From Sebaldella sp. S0638 (GTDB taxonomy: Bacteria > Fusobacteriota > Fusobacteriia > Fusobacteriales > Leptotrichiaceae): DNA of 64,000 nt. Each line of letters opens with the position of its first letter. Position 1 is the first letter of the stretch. The stretch spans positions 62,001-126,000 of the forward strand of contig NZ_JAMZGM010000002.1 of the NCBI RefSeq assembly GCF_024158605.1, read 5' to 3'. Below the pieces are notes generated by a model, which saw only the letters and a program-made list of their open reading frames with translations, had not been told where the DNA came from and did not search any database. Shown here one piece after another: positions 8,529 through 16,943 of this stretch. Made by a program: the position numbers and the translations under genes.

Positions 8529-9158
8529 TCACTTTACTAAGTAACCTATAAAGAAATTTATTGAGAACGATATAAACAGTAAAACCAGTCCCAGTATTAT
8601 ACTTTCATTAAAATTACCTTTTCCTGTTTCCATGGCTATATAAGTGGTCATAATCCTTGTATACCCTTTTATATTGCCCCCTATCATCATAGCAGCCCCT
8701 ACTTCAGATATTCCCCTTCCAAAACCTGTGGATACTATAGAAATCATCTGAGGCAGACTTTCTTTTATCATAATAAAAACAGTATGCTTCTTTAAGATAC
8801 CCAAAGCGGCACAGTTTCTCCTTATATCTTCTTCTATGCTGTTCAGATAGCTGTATGTCAGTGAAATAATAATAGGCAGTATCAAAAATGTCTGTGTAAT
8901 TATAATTGCCGTAGGTGTAAAAAGGAGTTTAAAGGACCCTAAAGGCCCTTTTCTTGATAACAGCAGATACATAAGAAGCCCCATTAATACCGGAGGCATA
9001 CTCATAAATGTATTGGTTAGTTTTATTACTAATTTTTTCAATCTGAAATCTTTGAATAAAATAACCAGTGAAATCAAAACTCCGAAAACCGTTGCGGCTA
9101 ATGTAGAAATTACACTTACAAATAATGACAGTAATATTATTGAAATAATTTCATTCAT
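8529..9158 (-). CDS. tupB: Tungstate ABC transporter permease
   Basis: A 209-residue integral membrane permease with about five or six hydrophobic segments. The cytoplasmic EAA-like loop GRGISEVGAAMMIGGNI (about residues 147-163) contacts the ATPase and is strongly conserved in TupB and related tungstate permeases. It overlaps nothing and lies 12 bp after tupA. ATG with GGAGAATATA upstream. It moves tungstate (possibly molybdate) across the inner membrane to feed the cofactor enzymes encoded around it. Confidence 0.9.
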   Translation of the reverse strand: MNEIISIILLSLFVSVISTLAATVFGVLISLVILFKDFRLKKLVIKLTNTFMSMPPVLMGLLMYLLLSRKGPLGSFKLLFTPTAIIITQTFLILPIIISLTYSYLNSIEEDIRRNCAALGILKKHTVFIMIKESLPQMISIVSTGFGRGISEVGAAMMIGGNIKGYTRIMTTYIAMETGKGNFNESIILGLVLLFISFSINFFIGYLVK

Positions 9159-9170
9159 TATATTCTCCGG

Positions 9171-10055
9171 TTATTTTTTGAAATTTGGCGTAAAAAGTGA
9201 TTCTCCGTATTTATCAACTCCGAAATTTTTAATCATCTCAAGAGCCTTGTCACTTGTCATCCACTCTATAAATTTATCAGCTTCTTCTTTATTCTTGATG
9301 CCCAGCTTATCATAATTCAGTCTGATCAGGCTGTACTGATTATATAATTTTTTATCATTCTGTACAAGTATTCCCAGTTCAAGCTTGTCTTTCATTGAAA
9401 GATATGTAGCTCTGTCAGTAAGTGTATAAGCTTTTTTTTCATCAGCCATCTGCAGTACGGCACCCATTCCTTTTCCTGCTTCTACATACCATGGTGCCTG
9501 CGGTGTTATATTTATGGCTTTCCATATACCTTTTTCCTTAACATCTGTTCCTGATTCATCCCCTCTTGATATAAACTCAGCCTTTTTGTCTGCTATCAGC
9601 TTAAATGCTTCGTCTATATTGTCAGGAGTTTTCTCTTTAAGTTTCAGGCTGTCGTCTTCAGGTCCCACAAGTATAAAATCATTATACATGAATTCTATTC
9701 TTTCAGTCCCGAATCCATTTTTTACAAATTCTTCTTCTTTTGCCTTAGCATGTACCATTAATACGTCAGCATCTCCGCTTTCACCTATTTTCAATGCTTC
9801 TCCTGTACCTTTAGCCACTACGCTTACTTCTATCCCTGTATCTTTTGTAAATTCAGGGAGAAGATAATCCAAAAGACCTGAATCCTGTGTACTTGTAGTT
9901 GTCGCCAGTATTATTCTCTTTCCGTTCTCTTCCTGCTTTTGCTCAGTTTTTGTTTCGGCATTTTGTGTTCCGCCAGTTGCCTCTTCTTTTTTACCGCATG
10001 ACAAAATTCCCAATACCAAAGTCGTCAACAATATTAATTTTAAATACAGTTTCAT
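9171..10055 (-). CDS. tupA: Tungstate-binding lipoprotein
   Basis: A 294-residue substrate-binding protein. The N-terminus is a lipoprotein signal with lipobox LSC at about residues 18-20, followed by a charged linker rich in Lys, Gln and Glu. The mature part starts with LATTTSTQDSGLLDYLLPEF, where TTTS is the anion-binding signature of TupA. AKGTGEAL and RGDESGTD follow further on. TupA proteins prefer tungstate over molybdate, but the preference here is inferred. Strong RBS (AGGAGGAAAG). The 150 bp upstream contain structured elements that may regulate it (see 10084-10202). Confidence 0.93.
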   Translation of the reverse strand: MKLYLKLILLTTLVLGILSCGKKEEATGGTQNAETKTEQKQEENGKRIILATTTSTQDSGLLDYLLPEFTKDTGIEVSVVAKGTGEALKIGESGDADVLMVHAKAKEEEFVKNGFGTERIEFMYNDFILVGPEDDSLKLKEKTPDNIDEAFKLIADKKAEFISRGDESGTDVKEKGIWKAINITPQAPWYVEAGKGMGAVLQMADEKKAYTLTDRATYLSMKDKLELGILVQNDKKLYNQYSLIRLNYDKLGIKNKEEADKFIEWMTSDKALEMIKNFGVDKYGESLFTPNFKK

Positions 10056-10083
10056 CTCTTTCCTCCTATATATAAATTATAAA

Positions 10084-10143
10084 AATGCCTTCCCAAAAGC
10101 ATGTCTGATTGGTGAATAACACAGGTACGGCATTAGTTATACC
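10084..10143 (-). promoter_or_regulatory. Possible structured leader of tupA
   Basis: On the minus-strand transcript, GGUAUAAC (plus 10136-10143) can pair with GUUAUUCACC (10111-10120) apart from a two-base bulge. The loop between them contains AAUGCC (10129-10134), complementary to GGCAUU (10084-10089), which is followed by UUUAU. That is a hairpin whose loop could pair with the 5' side of a weak terminator-like stem 30-50 bases upstream of the tupA RBS. I do not recognise it as a known riboswitch. Function as a metal- or cofactor-responsive leader is a guess from position. Confidence 0.3.
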
Positions 10144-10171
10144 TTTTTTTCATATTTATAATTTTTTTCAG

Positions 10172-10202
10172 CAGGGAAAAGTGCGTGGGGCACCTCTCCC
10201 TG
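10172..10202 (-). other. 13-bp RNA hairpin between the ThiF-like gene and tupA
   Basis: As minus-strand RNA the arms CAGGGAGAGGUGC and GCACUUUUCCCUG pair without mismatch (three are G-U pairs) around the loop CCCAC. On the plus strand the G-U pairs become mismatches, so the structure belongs to the minus transcript. No U-run follows it there, so it is not a classic terminator. It may be a processing or stabilising stem between the two genes. Confidence 0.45.
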
Positions 10203-10205
10203 TTT

Positions 10206-10886
10206 TTATAAATTTATTATTTCAGACTCATTATTCAGCATATCTATGAACAGAATCTTTTTCCTCAGCAAATCACCGCGTTTAATAAGCAGCTTTATCA
10301 CTTCGGAACTTTGGTAAGATGCTGTACATGATGCTGTGAACGGAAGATTGCCAAGTATTTTTTCCACACCTTTATCTTCTTTTCCTTTATAGATAATATC
10401 CAGAGTTTTATCTCCGGGCAAGACTGTGGCAACCTGACCGTACCATCCTCCGATTGCTCCGTGAACCAAAGGTATATCCAGCTCTTCGCATACTTTCTGT
10501 AAAAATTTTTTGGTTTTTATATTATCAAGTGCATCTACTACTACATCACTGTTGTTTATTATTTTGGCATAATTACTCTCATCAAAAAAATCATATATAT
10601 ATTTTACTTTTATTTCGGGATTTATTTCCAAAATCCGCTCATATGCAGATTCTGCCTTGCTTTTTCCCAGAAGTTCCATTTTTGAATACAGCTGTCTGTT
10701 CAGATTAGACTCTTCAAATACATCTCCATCTACGACAATAAGGCTTCCTACACCTATTCTTGCCAGAATCTCGATAATGTACCCTCCTAATCCTCCGCAG
10801 CCGATTATACATACTTTTTTTTCAAAAAGAGCGGCATTTTCCTCCTCGGATATTGCCTCTATATTCCTTCTGTATCTTTCCTCCAA
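10206..10886 (-). CDS. ThiF/MoeB-type E1-like adenylyltransferase
   Basis: A 226-residue protein of the MoeB/ThiF/HesA family that adenylylates the C-terminal Gly of a MoaD/ThiS-like carrier. It has the Rossmann motif GCGGLGGYIIE (about residues 29-39), the conserved NRQLY arginine segment and DALDN near residue 117. The two CxxC zinc knuckles of MoeB are absent, so this is a compact, zinc-less variant. The start is a TTG at 10886 with GGAGGTGG upstream, inside the end of moaD. Its place directly behind moaD and aor points to sulfur carrier activation for molybdopterin; a role in thiamine synthesis cannot be excluded from sequence. Confidence 0.85.
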   Translation of the reverse strand: MEERYRRNIEAISEEENAALFEKKVCIIGCGGLGGYIIEILARIGVGSLIVVDGDVFEESNLNRQLYSKMELLGKSKAESAYERILEINPEIKVKYIYDFFDESNYAKIINNSDVVVDALDNIKTKKFLQKVCEELDIPLVHGAIGGWYGQVATVLPGDKTLDIIYKGKEDKGVEKILGNLPFTASCTASYQSSEVIKLLIKRGDLLRKKILFIDMLNNESEIINL

Positions 10887-10891
10887 ATTTC

Positions 10892-11116
10892 TTATCCACC
10901 TCCCACCGGCGGAAACAGGGAAAGCCTGTCGTTATCTTTAAATTTATAATCAAGCTTGCCGTCAATCCCGTTTACTAACAGTATTGCCACATCTTTTACG
11001 TCTATTTTCAATTCATTGAGAACATCATGAGGGGTAGTATTTCCATCTACAGGAAATTTTAGTATTTTCCCTCTGCCTTCTCTGAAATATGCAAATAATC
11101 TAACTTCTATTTCCAT
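10892..11116 (-). CDS. moaD: MoaD/ThiS-family sulfur carrier
   Basis: A 74-residue ubiquitin-fold protein with the C-terminal Gly-Gly end (PPVGGG) that is adenylylated and thiocarboxylated to supply sulfur for the dithiolene of molybdopterin. The RLFAYFREGRG opening is MoaD-like. It overlaps the end of aor by 10 bp and is followed at once by the ThiF/MoeB-like gene, the usual carrier/activator pair. MoaD copies next to aldehyde ferredoxin oxidoreductase genes are common in tungsten-using anaerobes. No moaE was seen in the window. Confidence 0.88.
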   Translation of the reverse strand: MEIEVRLFAYFREGRGKILKFPVDGNTTPHDVLNELKIDVKDVAILLVNGIDGKLDYKFKDNDRLSLFPPVGGG

Positions 11117-12930
11117 GAGTATTCCTCTATACCTAGTTTTTTTAGTGTTTCCTCTGTAGGGATACTTGTATTCTTATCCCATCCTCTTACTTCATAATAT
11201 TCAGGAAGAAGCTCTGACAGCTTATGAACCCATCCTTTAGACGGCCCGTCGACTATACTGTCTTCGAGAAGTCTTTTTGGAAGTGTGTCGTCATCTTTAT
11301 CTATTCCCGCACGTAAGTTATAAAGCTTTTCAAGTGTCCAGATTCTGTCTCCGGCTTCCATAAGACTGTTTACATCGAATACTTCTTCTCCGTAACATGC
11401 ATTTGCCATATCCACGAAATCCTGTGCCCCAAGACCAAAAGTGGTAAATATACAAAGTCCCAGAGAATCAACCACAGCTGTAAGATCATGGAAAACTTTG
11501 GCATAAGCTGGCTTTCCTTTCAGCTCGAATCTGTCCAGCTTTTCAGGCTGACCGAGTATTTCAGGACTGATCATATATCCTTTTACGTGACATGCCCCTC
11601 TGTTACTTACTGCATATGTAATACCGTGACCTTGTATTCCTCTCGGGTCATAGGCAGGAAGTTCCTGTTTCTTCACAGTCATTGAAAGCTCCGGAGCCCC
11701 GTGTTCATCACACAGTCTGTATGAACCTTTTGCAAGTTCATATCCGAATCCTTCTCTTTCTCCCATTTTTCTTGTCCATTCCACGATAGCTTTACTGTCT
11801 CCCCAGTCAAGGCTGAGACCGTCTCCTGCTATCTCTTCATCTTTTATAAGACCTTTTTCCTTTAGTTCCATTGCGGCTGCTATAGTAGCTCCTGCCGAAA
11901 TAGTATCCAGTCCGTATTCATTACAAAGTTCATTTGCTTCATTAATAGTTTCCAGATCATAGTTGTCACAGTCAGAACCAAATGCCCATATTGTTTCATA
12001 TTCCGGACCTCCTACTTCTCTTCCGTCTTTTAATTTTACCCATCTTCCGCATCCTATTGTACATCTGTAACATGCAGAATTTCTTACCAGACTTGTTTCT
12101 CTCAGAGTTTCCCCGCTTATATCATCTGCTTTCGGTGCATATGATTCCTGAAAGTTTTTCACAGGAAGTACTCCGTTTTCATTAATAATGTTTACCAGTA
12201 CTGCCGTCCCATATGTAGGAAGCCCGTTTCCTGCTACAGGATTATCCTTTAATATCTTTATTTTTTCCAGTGCTACTGCTTTTGCCTTGGCAGGATCAGC
12301 ATATTCCAGCTTTTTAGTTCCTCTTACCACTACAGCTTTCAGGTTTTTAGAACCCATAACGGCTCCTACTCCTCCACGTCCCGCTGCTCTGTCAATATCA
12401 TTCATAATTGCCGAAATAAGTGATAATCTTTCACCTGCAGGTCCTATACACATTACCTTTGCATTTTTATCAGTTTCATTTTTCAGGATTTCAGTGGTTT
12501 CAGTTACTTTCTTTCCCCATAAATGAGCTGCATCCCTGATTTCCACCTTGTCATCCTCAATATAAAGATAAACTGGTTTATCTGCCTTTCCTTCAAAGAT
12601 AATCATGTCATTTCCGGTAAATTTAAACTCTGCTCCCCATCTTCCTCCGGAATTGGAAAAAGCTAATGTACCTGTAAGCGGTGACTTAGTCATAACCATG
12701 TATCTTCCGCCTGTTGGCATTGTGTATCCTGTGCAGGGCCCTGTAGCTATAATAAGCTTATTTTCAGGACTTAACGCATCTACCTCCGGATCTACCTCCT
12801 CAAACATTATTTTGGCTCCCAGCCCACGGGCTCCAATGAATTTTTTTGCTTTTTGAATGTCCAAATTCTCTTCGCTGATACTCGAGTCACTTAAGTTTAC
12901 TCTTAATATTTTCCCAACATATCCTCTCAT
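11107..12930 (-). CDS. aor: Tungsten-containing aldehyde ferredoxin oxidoreductase
   Basis: A 607-residue AOR-family enzyme that oxidises aldehydes to acids with ferredoxin as acceptor, using a tungsten bis-pterin cofactor and one [4Fe-4S] cluster. Visible marks are the family start MRGYVGKILRVNL, the pterin-binding GRGGVGAVMGSKNLKAV (about residues 190-206), the cluster cysteines in SACYRCTIGCGRW (about 290-302) and the distal Cys in DSLGLCIF. I start at ATG 12930, which has AGGAGGATAAGT upstream, rather than at 12948. The gene overlaps moaD by 10 bp and sits with the tungstate transporter, so W is the likely metal. The aldehyde substrate is unknown. Confidence 0.94.
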   Translation of the reverse strand: MRGYVGKILRVNLSDSSISEENLDIQKAKKFIGARGLGAKIMFEEVDPEVDALSPENKLIIATGPCTGYTMPTGGRYMVMTKSPLTGTLAFSNSGGRWGAEFKFTGNDMIIFEGKADKPVYLYIEDDKVEIRDAAHLWGKKVTETTEILKNETDKNAKVMCIGPAGERLSLISAIMNDIDRAAGRGGVGAVMGSKNLKAVVVRGTKKLEYADPAKAKAVALEKIKILKDNPVAGNGLPTYGTAVLVNIINENGVLPVKNFQESYAPKADDISGETLRETSLVRNSACYRCTIGCGRWVKLKDGREVGGPEYETIWAFGSDCDNYDLETINEANELCNEYGLDTISAGATIAAAMELKEKGLIKDEEIAGDGLSLDWGDSKAIVEWTRKMGEREGFGYELAKGSYRLCDEHGAPELSMTVKKQELPAYDPRGIQGHGITYAVSNRGACHVKGYMISPEILGQPEKLDRFELKGKPAYAKVFHDLTAVVDSLGLCIFTTFGLGAQDFVDMANACYGEEVFDVNSLMEAGDRIWTLEKLYNLRAGIDKDDDTLPKRLLEDSIVDGPSKGWVHKLSELLPEYYEVRGWDKNTSIPTEETLKKLGIEEYSWK

Positions 12931-13005
12931 ACTTATCCTCCTAACCAATTTTTTGTATTTATGTCAAATAATTTAGTAATTAATCAGTTCAGAATTTTTC
13001 TGAAT

Positions 13006-14907
13006 TTATAAGTATATCATTTCTCCTAATTCATCATAAGCATACCCCCCCATTTTATCAAGCTGTTTTTTGTACTTATCACTTTTTATAGTATTAAGAA
13101 ATTCTAAAAACGATTCTAACCCGAGATATTTCACAGGCATAACCAGATCATAATGTTCGTCACCTATTGGTATAAAGTCAAGATTCATTATGTTAGCAGC
13201 GGAATAAACACCTATACCGCAGTCGGCATCTCCGTTTTTCACTGCTGCTGCCACTGTAAGATGTGTCATCTCTTCCCTGTCATAACCTCTTATCTCCCCA
13301 GGGCTTATCCCTGCTTTTTTCAGCTCATAATCAAATAAAAGTCTTGTTCCTGATCCTTTTTGTCTGTTTACAAAGCTTAGATTATTATTTTTTATATCTT
13401 CTATTGAATTAACAGAAAATTGTCTGTCTTTTCTGACCATTATTCCTTGTGTTCTTTTTACGAATTTTATAAGTACCAGTTCTTTTCCGGGAATATATTT
13501 TTTTATAAAAGGAATATTATATTCTCCTGTTTCCTCATCCAAAAGGTGCATTGTACTTATATGACATTCTTCATTTCTAAGAGCGGTGATCCCTCCCATA
13601 CTTCCCACATGTGCTGATGAAAGAGTATATCTGAAATTTCTGTTTTTCATCATATCTGATGCGGTATCCAGTATAGGATCATGACTTCCTATAAGAACAA
13701 GAGTATTTTTTATCTCTTTTTGTGTTTTCAAAAGTTTTATTTTTACTGTTTCCCCTTTTTCATATCCTTCATAATTCTGCGGTATTTCCAAAACACCGTC
13801 ACAATTCACAAGGGACATAGTAGTACCTGCACCTCTCTGCAAAGGAGTGGCAATATATTTGTCATCTACAAGACCTATTTTTACCCTTATAAACTCAAGA
13901 TATTTCAGCGATGACATTACCCTTCTGGATAACACCGCTTCTATTTCCTCTTTTTCATCAAAAAAGTTTATATATTTTGATATTACAGGTTTTACTATAT
14001 TCTCCATTACAAAGTATGCTGACACAGGATAGCCCGGTACTCCTATTACAGGTTTTCCTGATATTTCACCCAATATTGCAGGCTTTCCGGGTTTTATTGC
14101 TATACCGTGAATATGCACTTCTCCCAATGCACTTACTGCATCATAGGTGTAGTCTTCTCTTCCTGCTGAAGAACCTGCATTGATTATTACCACATCACAT
14201 TCACGGGAAGCTTTTTCCAATACAGCGATAATATCTTCTTTTTTATCTTTTGTAATGCCGTAAACCTTGGAATCCATTCCCCATTCATTTATTTGAGCCG
14301 CAAACATTTTACTGTTAAACTCTATAATATCACCGATTTTCAGATTATCATTCACTTCCACTATCTCGTCTCCTGTGGGAATAATTCCGACAAGAGGCTT
14401 TTTATAAACATTTATCTTGGAAACTCCGCCGGCAATCATAGCTCCTATATCTACAGGTCTTATTTTATGGTTTTTTCCGATAATCAGCGTAGATTCCACT
14501 ATATCCTCGCCGAGCGACCTTATGTTCTCCCATGTAGAGACACTTTTATATATTCTTACAGAAGTTTCGCTTTCTTTTATTACATCTTCTATCATTATCA
14601 CTGCATCAAAATTTTCAGGTATCGGATCTCCTGTATCTACTTCCGCATAATCTGTTCCTTTTTCCAGAATCACATAATTCTTTTCATTTGCTCCATGTGT
14701 CTTAACTGCTTTTACAGCGATACCGTCCATTGCGGAACAATTATAAAAAGGATTAGATATTTTGGCATAAACACCCTCGGAGCTGATTCTTCCAAGGCTG
14801 TCTTTAGTCCCGATCTCCTCTGTGCTTTCTTTTATATTTAATAATTTTGTGTATGTATCCAGTGCTTCGTTTATATCATAATTGGTAAGATACGTTTTAT
14901 CCTTCAT
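13006..14907 (-). CDS. MoeA-like protein fused to a C-terminal binding-protein-like domain
   Basis: A 633-residue protein. Residues 1 to about 400 are a MoeA-type molybdotransferase: SAMDGIAV near residue 62, GIIPTGDEI near residue 180 and NAGSSAGREDYTYDA near residue 245. The remaining ~230 residues resemble a periplasmic-binding-protein fold without a signal peptide (GSHDPILD, RQKGSGTRLLFDYEL, VKNGDADCGIGVYSAA). Such MoeA-PBP fusions occur in anaerobes beside a plain MoeA, and the extra domain is thought to sense or hold the oxyanion. ATG 14907 has AGGAGTGTTT upstream. It starts 9 bp after the stop of the plain moeA. Confidence 0.9.
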   Translation of the reverse strand: MKDKTYLTNYDINEALDTYTKLLNIKESTEEIGTKDSLGRISSEGVYAKISNPFYNCSAMDGIAVKAVKTHGANEKNYVILEKGTDYAEVDTGDPIPENFDAVIMIEDVIKESETSVRIYKSVSTWENIRSLGEDIVESTLIIGKNHKIRPVDIGAMIAGGVSKINVYKKPLVGIIPTGDEIVEVNDNLKIGDIIEFNSKMFAAQINEWGMDSKVYGITKDKKEDIIAVLEKASRECDVVIINAGSSAGREDYTYDAVSALGEVHIHGIAIKPGKPAILGEISGKPVIGVPGYPVSAYFVMENIVKPVISKYINFFDEKEEIEAVLSRRVMSSLKYLEFIRVKIGLVDDKYIATPLQRGAGTTMSLVNCDGVLEIPQNYEGYEKGETVKIKLLKTQKEIKNTLVLIGSHDPILDTASDMMKNRNFRYTLSSAHVGSMGGITALRNEECHISTMHLLDEETGEYNIPFIKKYIPGKELVLIKFVKRTQGIMVRKDRQFSVNSIEDIKNNNLSFVNRQKGSGTRLLFDYELKKAGISPGEIRGYDREEMTHLTVAAAVKNGDADCGIGVYSAANIMNLDFIPIGDEHYDLVMPVKYLGLESFLEFLNTIKSDKYKKQLDKMGGYAYDELGEMIYL

Positions 14908-14915
14908 AAACACTC

Positions 14916-16127
14916 CTATAATTCATAAACTTTTATTTTTTCCCCGCTGCTGACACCCTCTTTATCTTTTTCTATAATTATAAATCCGTCAGCTTTGGCA
15001 AGTACAGCTACCGAAGAAGATTTCACCCTCAAAGGCAGTGCATATGTTTCACTGTCACGTTCTTCCAGTTTTACAGGAAGAAACTCGCTTCTTCCCATTG
15101 CTTTATGATAATTGGTATCAAACAACGCAGTTATAAATTTATCTTTTTCAGAAAATCTGTTTATATATTTTTCTATTAATGTTCTAAAAATTACCAGCAC
15201 TGCAAACGGGTTTCCCGGAAGACCGAATATCATCTTATCTCCGCTTTTGGCTATAATAGTGGGTTTCCCCGGTTTTATTGCTATACCGTGTATCAGCACT
15301 TCTGACCCTTCTATACTTTCTATTGCGCTGATTGTATGGTCTCTTTCACCTACAGAGCTGCCTCCTGATATCAGTACTATATCACACTTGGAAAGTGCTT
15401 CATTCAGAGTACTTTTTATTTCTTCTTCATCATCTTTTATTATTCCAAAATTATACGGAACAGCTCCTGCTCTTTCTGTCATTCCGCAGAGTGACAGAGA
15501 ATTACTATTTCTTACCTGTCCGGGTAAGGGCATTTCATAATATTCTATTATTTCGTCTCCTGTGGAAATTATTCCCACTTTGAGCTTTTTATGTACTTTT
15601 ATATTTTTTATTCCCAAAGCTGCCAAAAGTCCCATATCATATGCCTTTATTTTACGAAATGCTTCTAATACTAATTCTCCCTTCTCTATATCTTCACCAA
15701 TTGAATTTACATTTTCAAGAGGGCTTACAGTTTTTCCCATAAGAATGTCATTTTCTGATAATTTTTCCGTATATTCCACCATAACTACAGAATCTGCACC
15801 TTTCGGCATCATTCCCCCTGTTGGTATATACGAGCTTTCACCTATTTTTATTTCCTTTTCGGGAATACTGTTCATCTTTATTTTTTCTGCTACTTTTGTA
15901 ATAATAGGCATCATTTCGGAAGCACCGTTTACTGATTTATGATTAATTGCATACCCGTCTACCGTAGATCTGTCAAAATGAGGAATATTAATATCCGACA
16001 TTATATTTTCAAATAAAATTCGTCCCAAAGATTCCTCTATAGGTATTTCATCATAAATATTTTCCTGTTTCTGCTCTTCCAAAACCTTTATTACTTCTTC
16101 TAAATCTGCTATTTTGAATAATTTCAT
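14916..16127 (-). CDS. moeA: Molybdopterin molybdotransferase MoeA
   Basis: A 403-residue MoeA that inserts molybdate (or tungstate) into adenylylated molybdopterin. Typical segments: FDRSTVDGYAI near residue 50, YIPTGGMMPKGADSVVMVEY near 105-125, VGIISTGDEI near 185, SGGSSVGERDHT near 255 and GLPGNPFAVL near 300. It appears to be the first gene of the cofactor operon: ATG with GGGAGATAAG upstream, preceded by a candidate promoter and the terminator of ridA. Two or more MoeA-like proteins in one island suggest separate routes for Mo and W, which is an inference. Confidence 0.94.
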   Translation of the reverse strand: MKLFKIADLEEVIKVLEEQKQENIYDEIPIEESLGRILFENIMSDINIPHFDRSTVDGYAINHKSVNGASEMMPIITKVAEKIKMNSIPEKEIKIGESSYIPTGGMMPKGADSVVMVEYTEKLSENDILMGKTVSPLENVNSIGEDIEKGELVLEAFRKIKAYDMGLLAALGIKNIKVHKKLKVGIISTGDEIIEYYEMPLPGQVRNSNSLSLCGMTERAGAVPYNFGIIKDDEEEIKSTLNEALSKCDIVLISGGSSVGERDHTISAIESIEGSEVLIHGIAIKPGKPTIIAKSGDKMIFGLPGNPFAVLVIFRTLIEKYINRFSEKDKFITALFDTNYHKAMGRSEFLPVKLEERDSETYALPLRVKSSSVAVLAKADGFIIIEKDKEGVSSGEKIKVYEL

Positions 16128-16181
16128 CTTATCTCCCGCGCAATAAACTTTTTTTTAGTTATTTTACATAATTATCAATCT

Positions 16182-16210
16182 ATTATAAGTTTACCACTAT
16201 TTTTCAAAAA
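16182..16210 (-). promoter_or_regulatory. Candidate promoter of the Moco/tungsten operon
   Basis: Minus-strand TATAAT (plus 16182-16187) with TTTTTG (16205-16210) 17 bp upstream, about 55 bp before the moeA start. The -10 box is perfect; the -35 box is poor. It lies between the ridA terminator and the first cofactor gene. Confidence 0.4.
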
Positions 16211-16234
16211 ATCAACTTTCTTTATTATTTAAAA

Positions 16235-16274
16235 GTACTCCCCGGAATGTAATTAAACAAACTTAGGGGAGTAT
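16235..16274 (-). terminator. Terminator after ridA
   Basis: Minus-strand stem ATACTCCCC / GGGGAGTAC closing a 22-base loop, followed by TTTTAAATAA. It lies 17 bp downstream of the ridA stop and separates ridA from the moeA operon. Confidence 0.7.
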
Positions 16275-16290
16275 CGTAAATAAAATTTAT

Positions 16291-16674
16291 TTAAATGTGC
16301 CCTACTGCTTCTATCTCTATAAGAGCATTTTTAGGCAGTGTTGCTACTTCAAAAGCTGATCTTGCAGGATACTCAGTTCCTTCAAAGAATTCATTATATA
16401 CTTCATTCATTGCTGCAAAATCATTAATATCATTTAACAGGATTAACACCTTTACTATTTTACCAACAGAACTTCCTCCTGCTTCCAAAACAGCTTTTAC
16501 GTTTTCAAGACTTTGTCTTGTAGCTTTCTTTATATCATCACTTACAAGTTCTCCTGTTTTTGGATCAATAGGGAGCTGACCCGAAGTATAAACTACGTCC
16601 CCTAATCTAATTCCCTGTGCATATGGACCAATTGCCGCAGGAGCATTTGGCGTACTTATCACTATTTTTTCCAT
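16291..16674 (-). CDS. ridA: RidA family enamine/imine deaminase
   Basis: A 127-residue YjgF/RidA protein that hydrolyses reactive enamines/imines formed by PLP enzymes. It has the family pattern TPNAPAAIGPYAQGIRLG at the N-terminus, SGQLPIDP near residue 32, and the catalytic Arg in YPARSAFEV with the C-terminal Glu of the IEIEAVG end. The PLP-dependent ammonia-lyase YgeX in this island makes a 2-aminoacrylate-type intermediate, a natural RidA substrate. It has its own promoter (16728-16756) and terminator. ATG with AGGAGGAAATA. Confidence 0.95.
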   Translation of the reverse strand: MEKIVISTPNAPAAIGPYAQGIRLGDVVYTSGQLPIDPKTGELVSDDIKKATRQSLENVKAVLEAGGSSVGKIVKVLILLNDINDFAAMNEVYNEFFEGTEYPARSAFEVATLPKNALIEIEAVGHI

Positions 16675-16727
16675 TATTTCCTCCTAATTTTGTAATCAAT
16701 TTTGATTTTTATTTTATTTAATTATTT

Positions 16728-16756
16728 AGCTTAACATAAACTCTTTCTAAAATCAA
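16728..16756 (-). promoter_or_regulatory. Candidate ridA promoter
   Basis: Minus-strand TTGATT (plus 16751-16756), a 17-bp spacer and TAAGCT (16728-16733), with TG one base before the -10 (extended -10). It is about 55 bp upstream of ridA. Confidence 0.5.
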
Positions 16757-16902
16757 CTTTCTGACAGAAAATATAACAGTTTCTGTACATATATCTTTCT
16801 TTCAATTGTCTGAATACAATAAGAAAATACTATGAATACTTCTGTATGCTAAAGTTTGATTTTATGACGGTTTAATATACTCATCAGCTTTTAACCGGTA
16901 CC

Positions 16903-16930
16903 GCAGCAGATAATTCTCTGTATCTGCTGC
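16903..16930 (-). terminator. Hairpin after xdh
   Basis: Perfect 10-bp inverted repeat GCAGCAGATA / TATCTGCTGC with an 8-base loop, starting 13 bp after the xdh stop. Flanking CCGG sequences could extend it. No clear U-run follows, so it may be a Rho-type or 3'-stabilising stem. Confidence 0.55.
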
Positions 16931-16943
16931 TTCCGGCTTCTGA

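Noticed and set aside
14293-14841. Plus-strand reading frame of 182 codons
   Set aside because: Antisense to the MoeA-PBP fusion, with no RBS and a composition typical of shadow frames.
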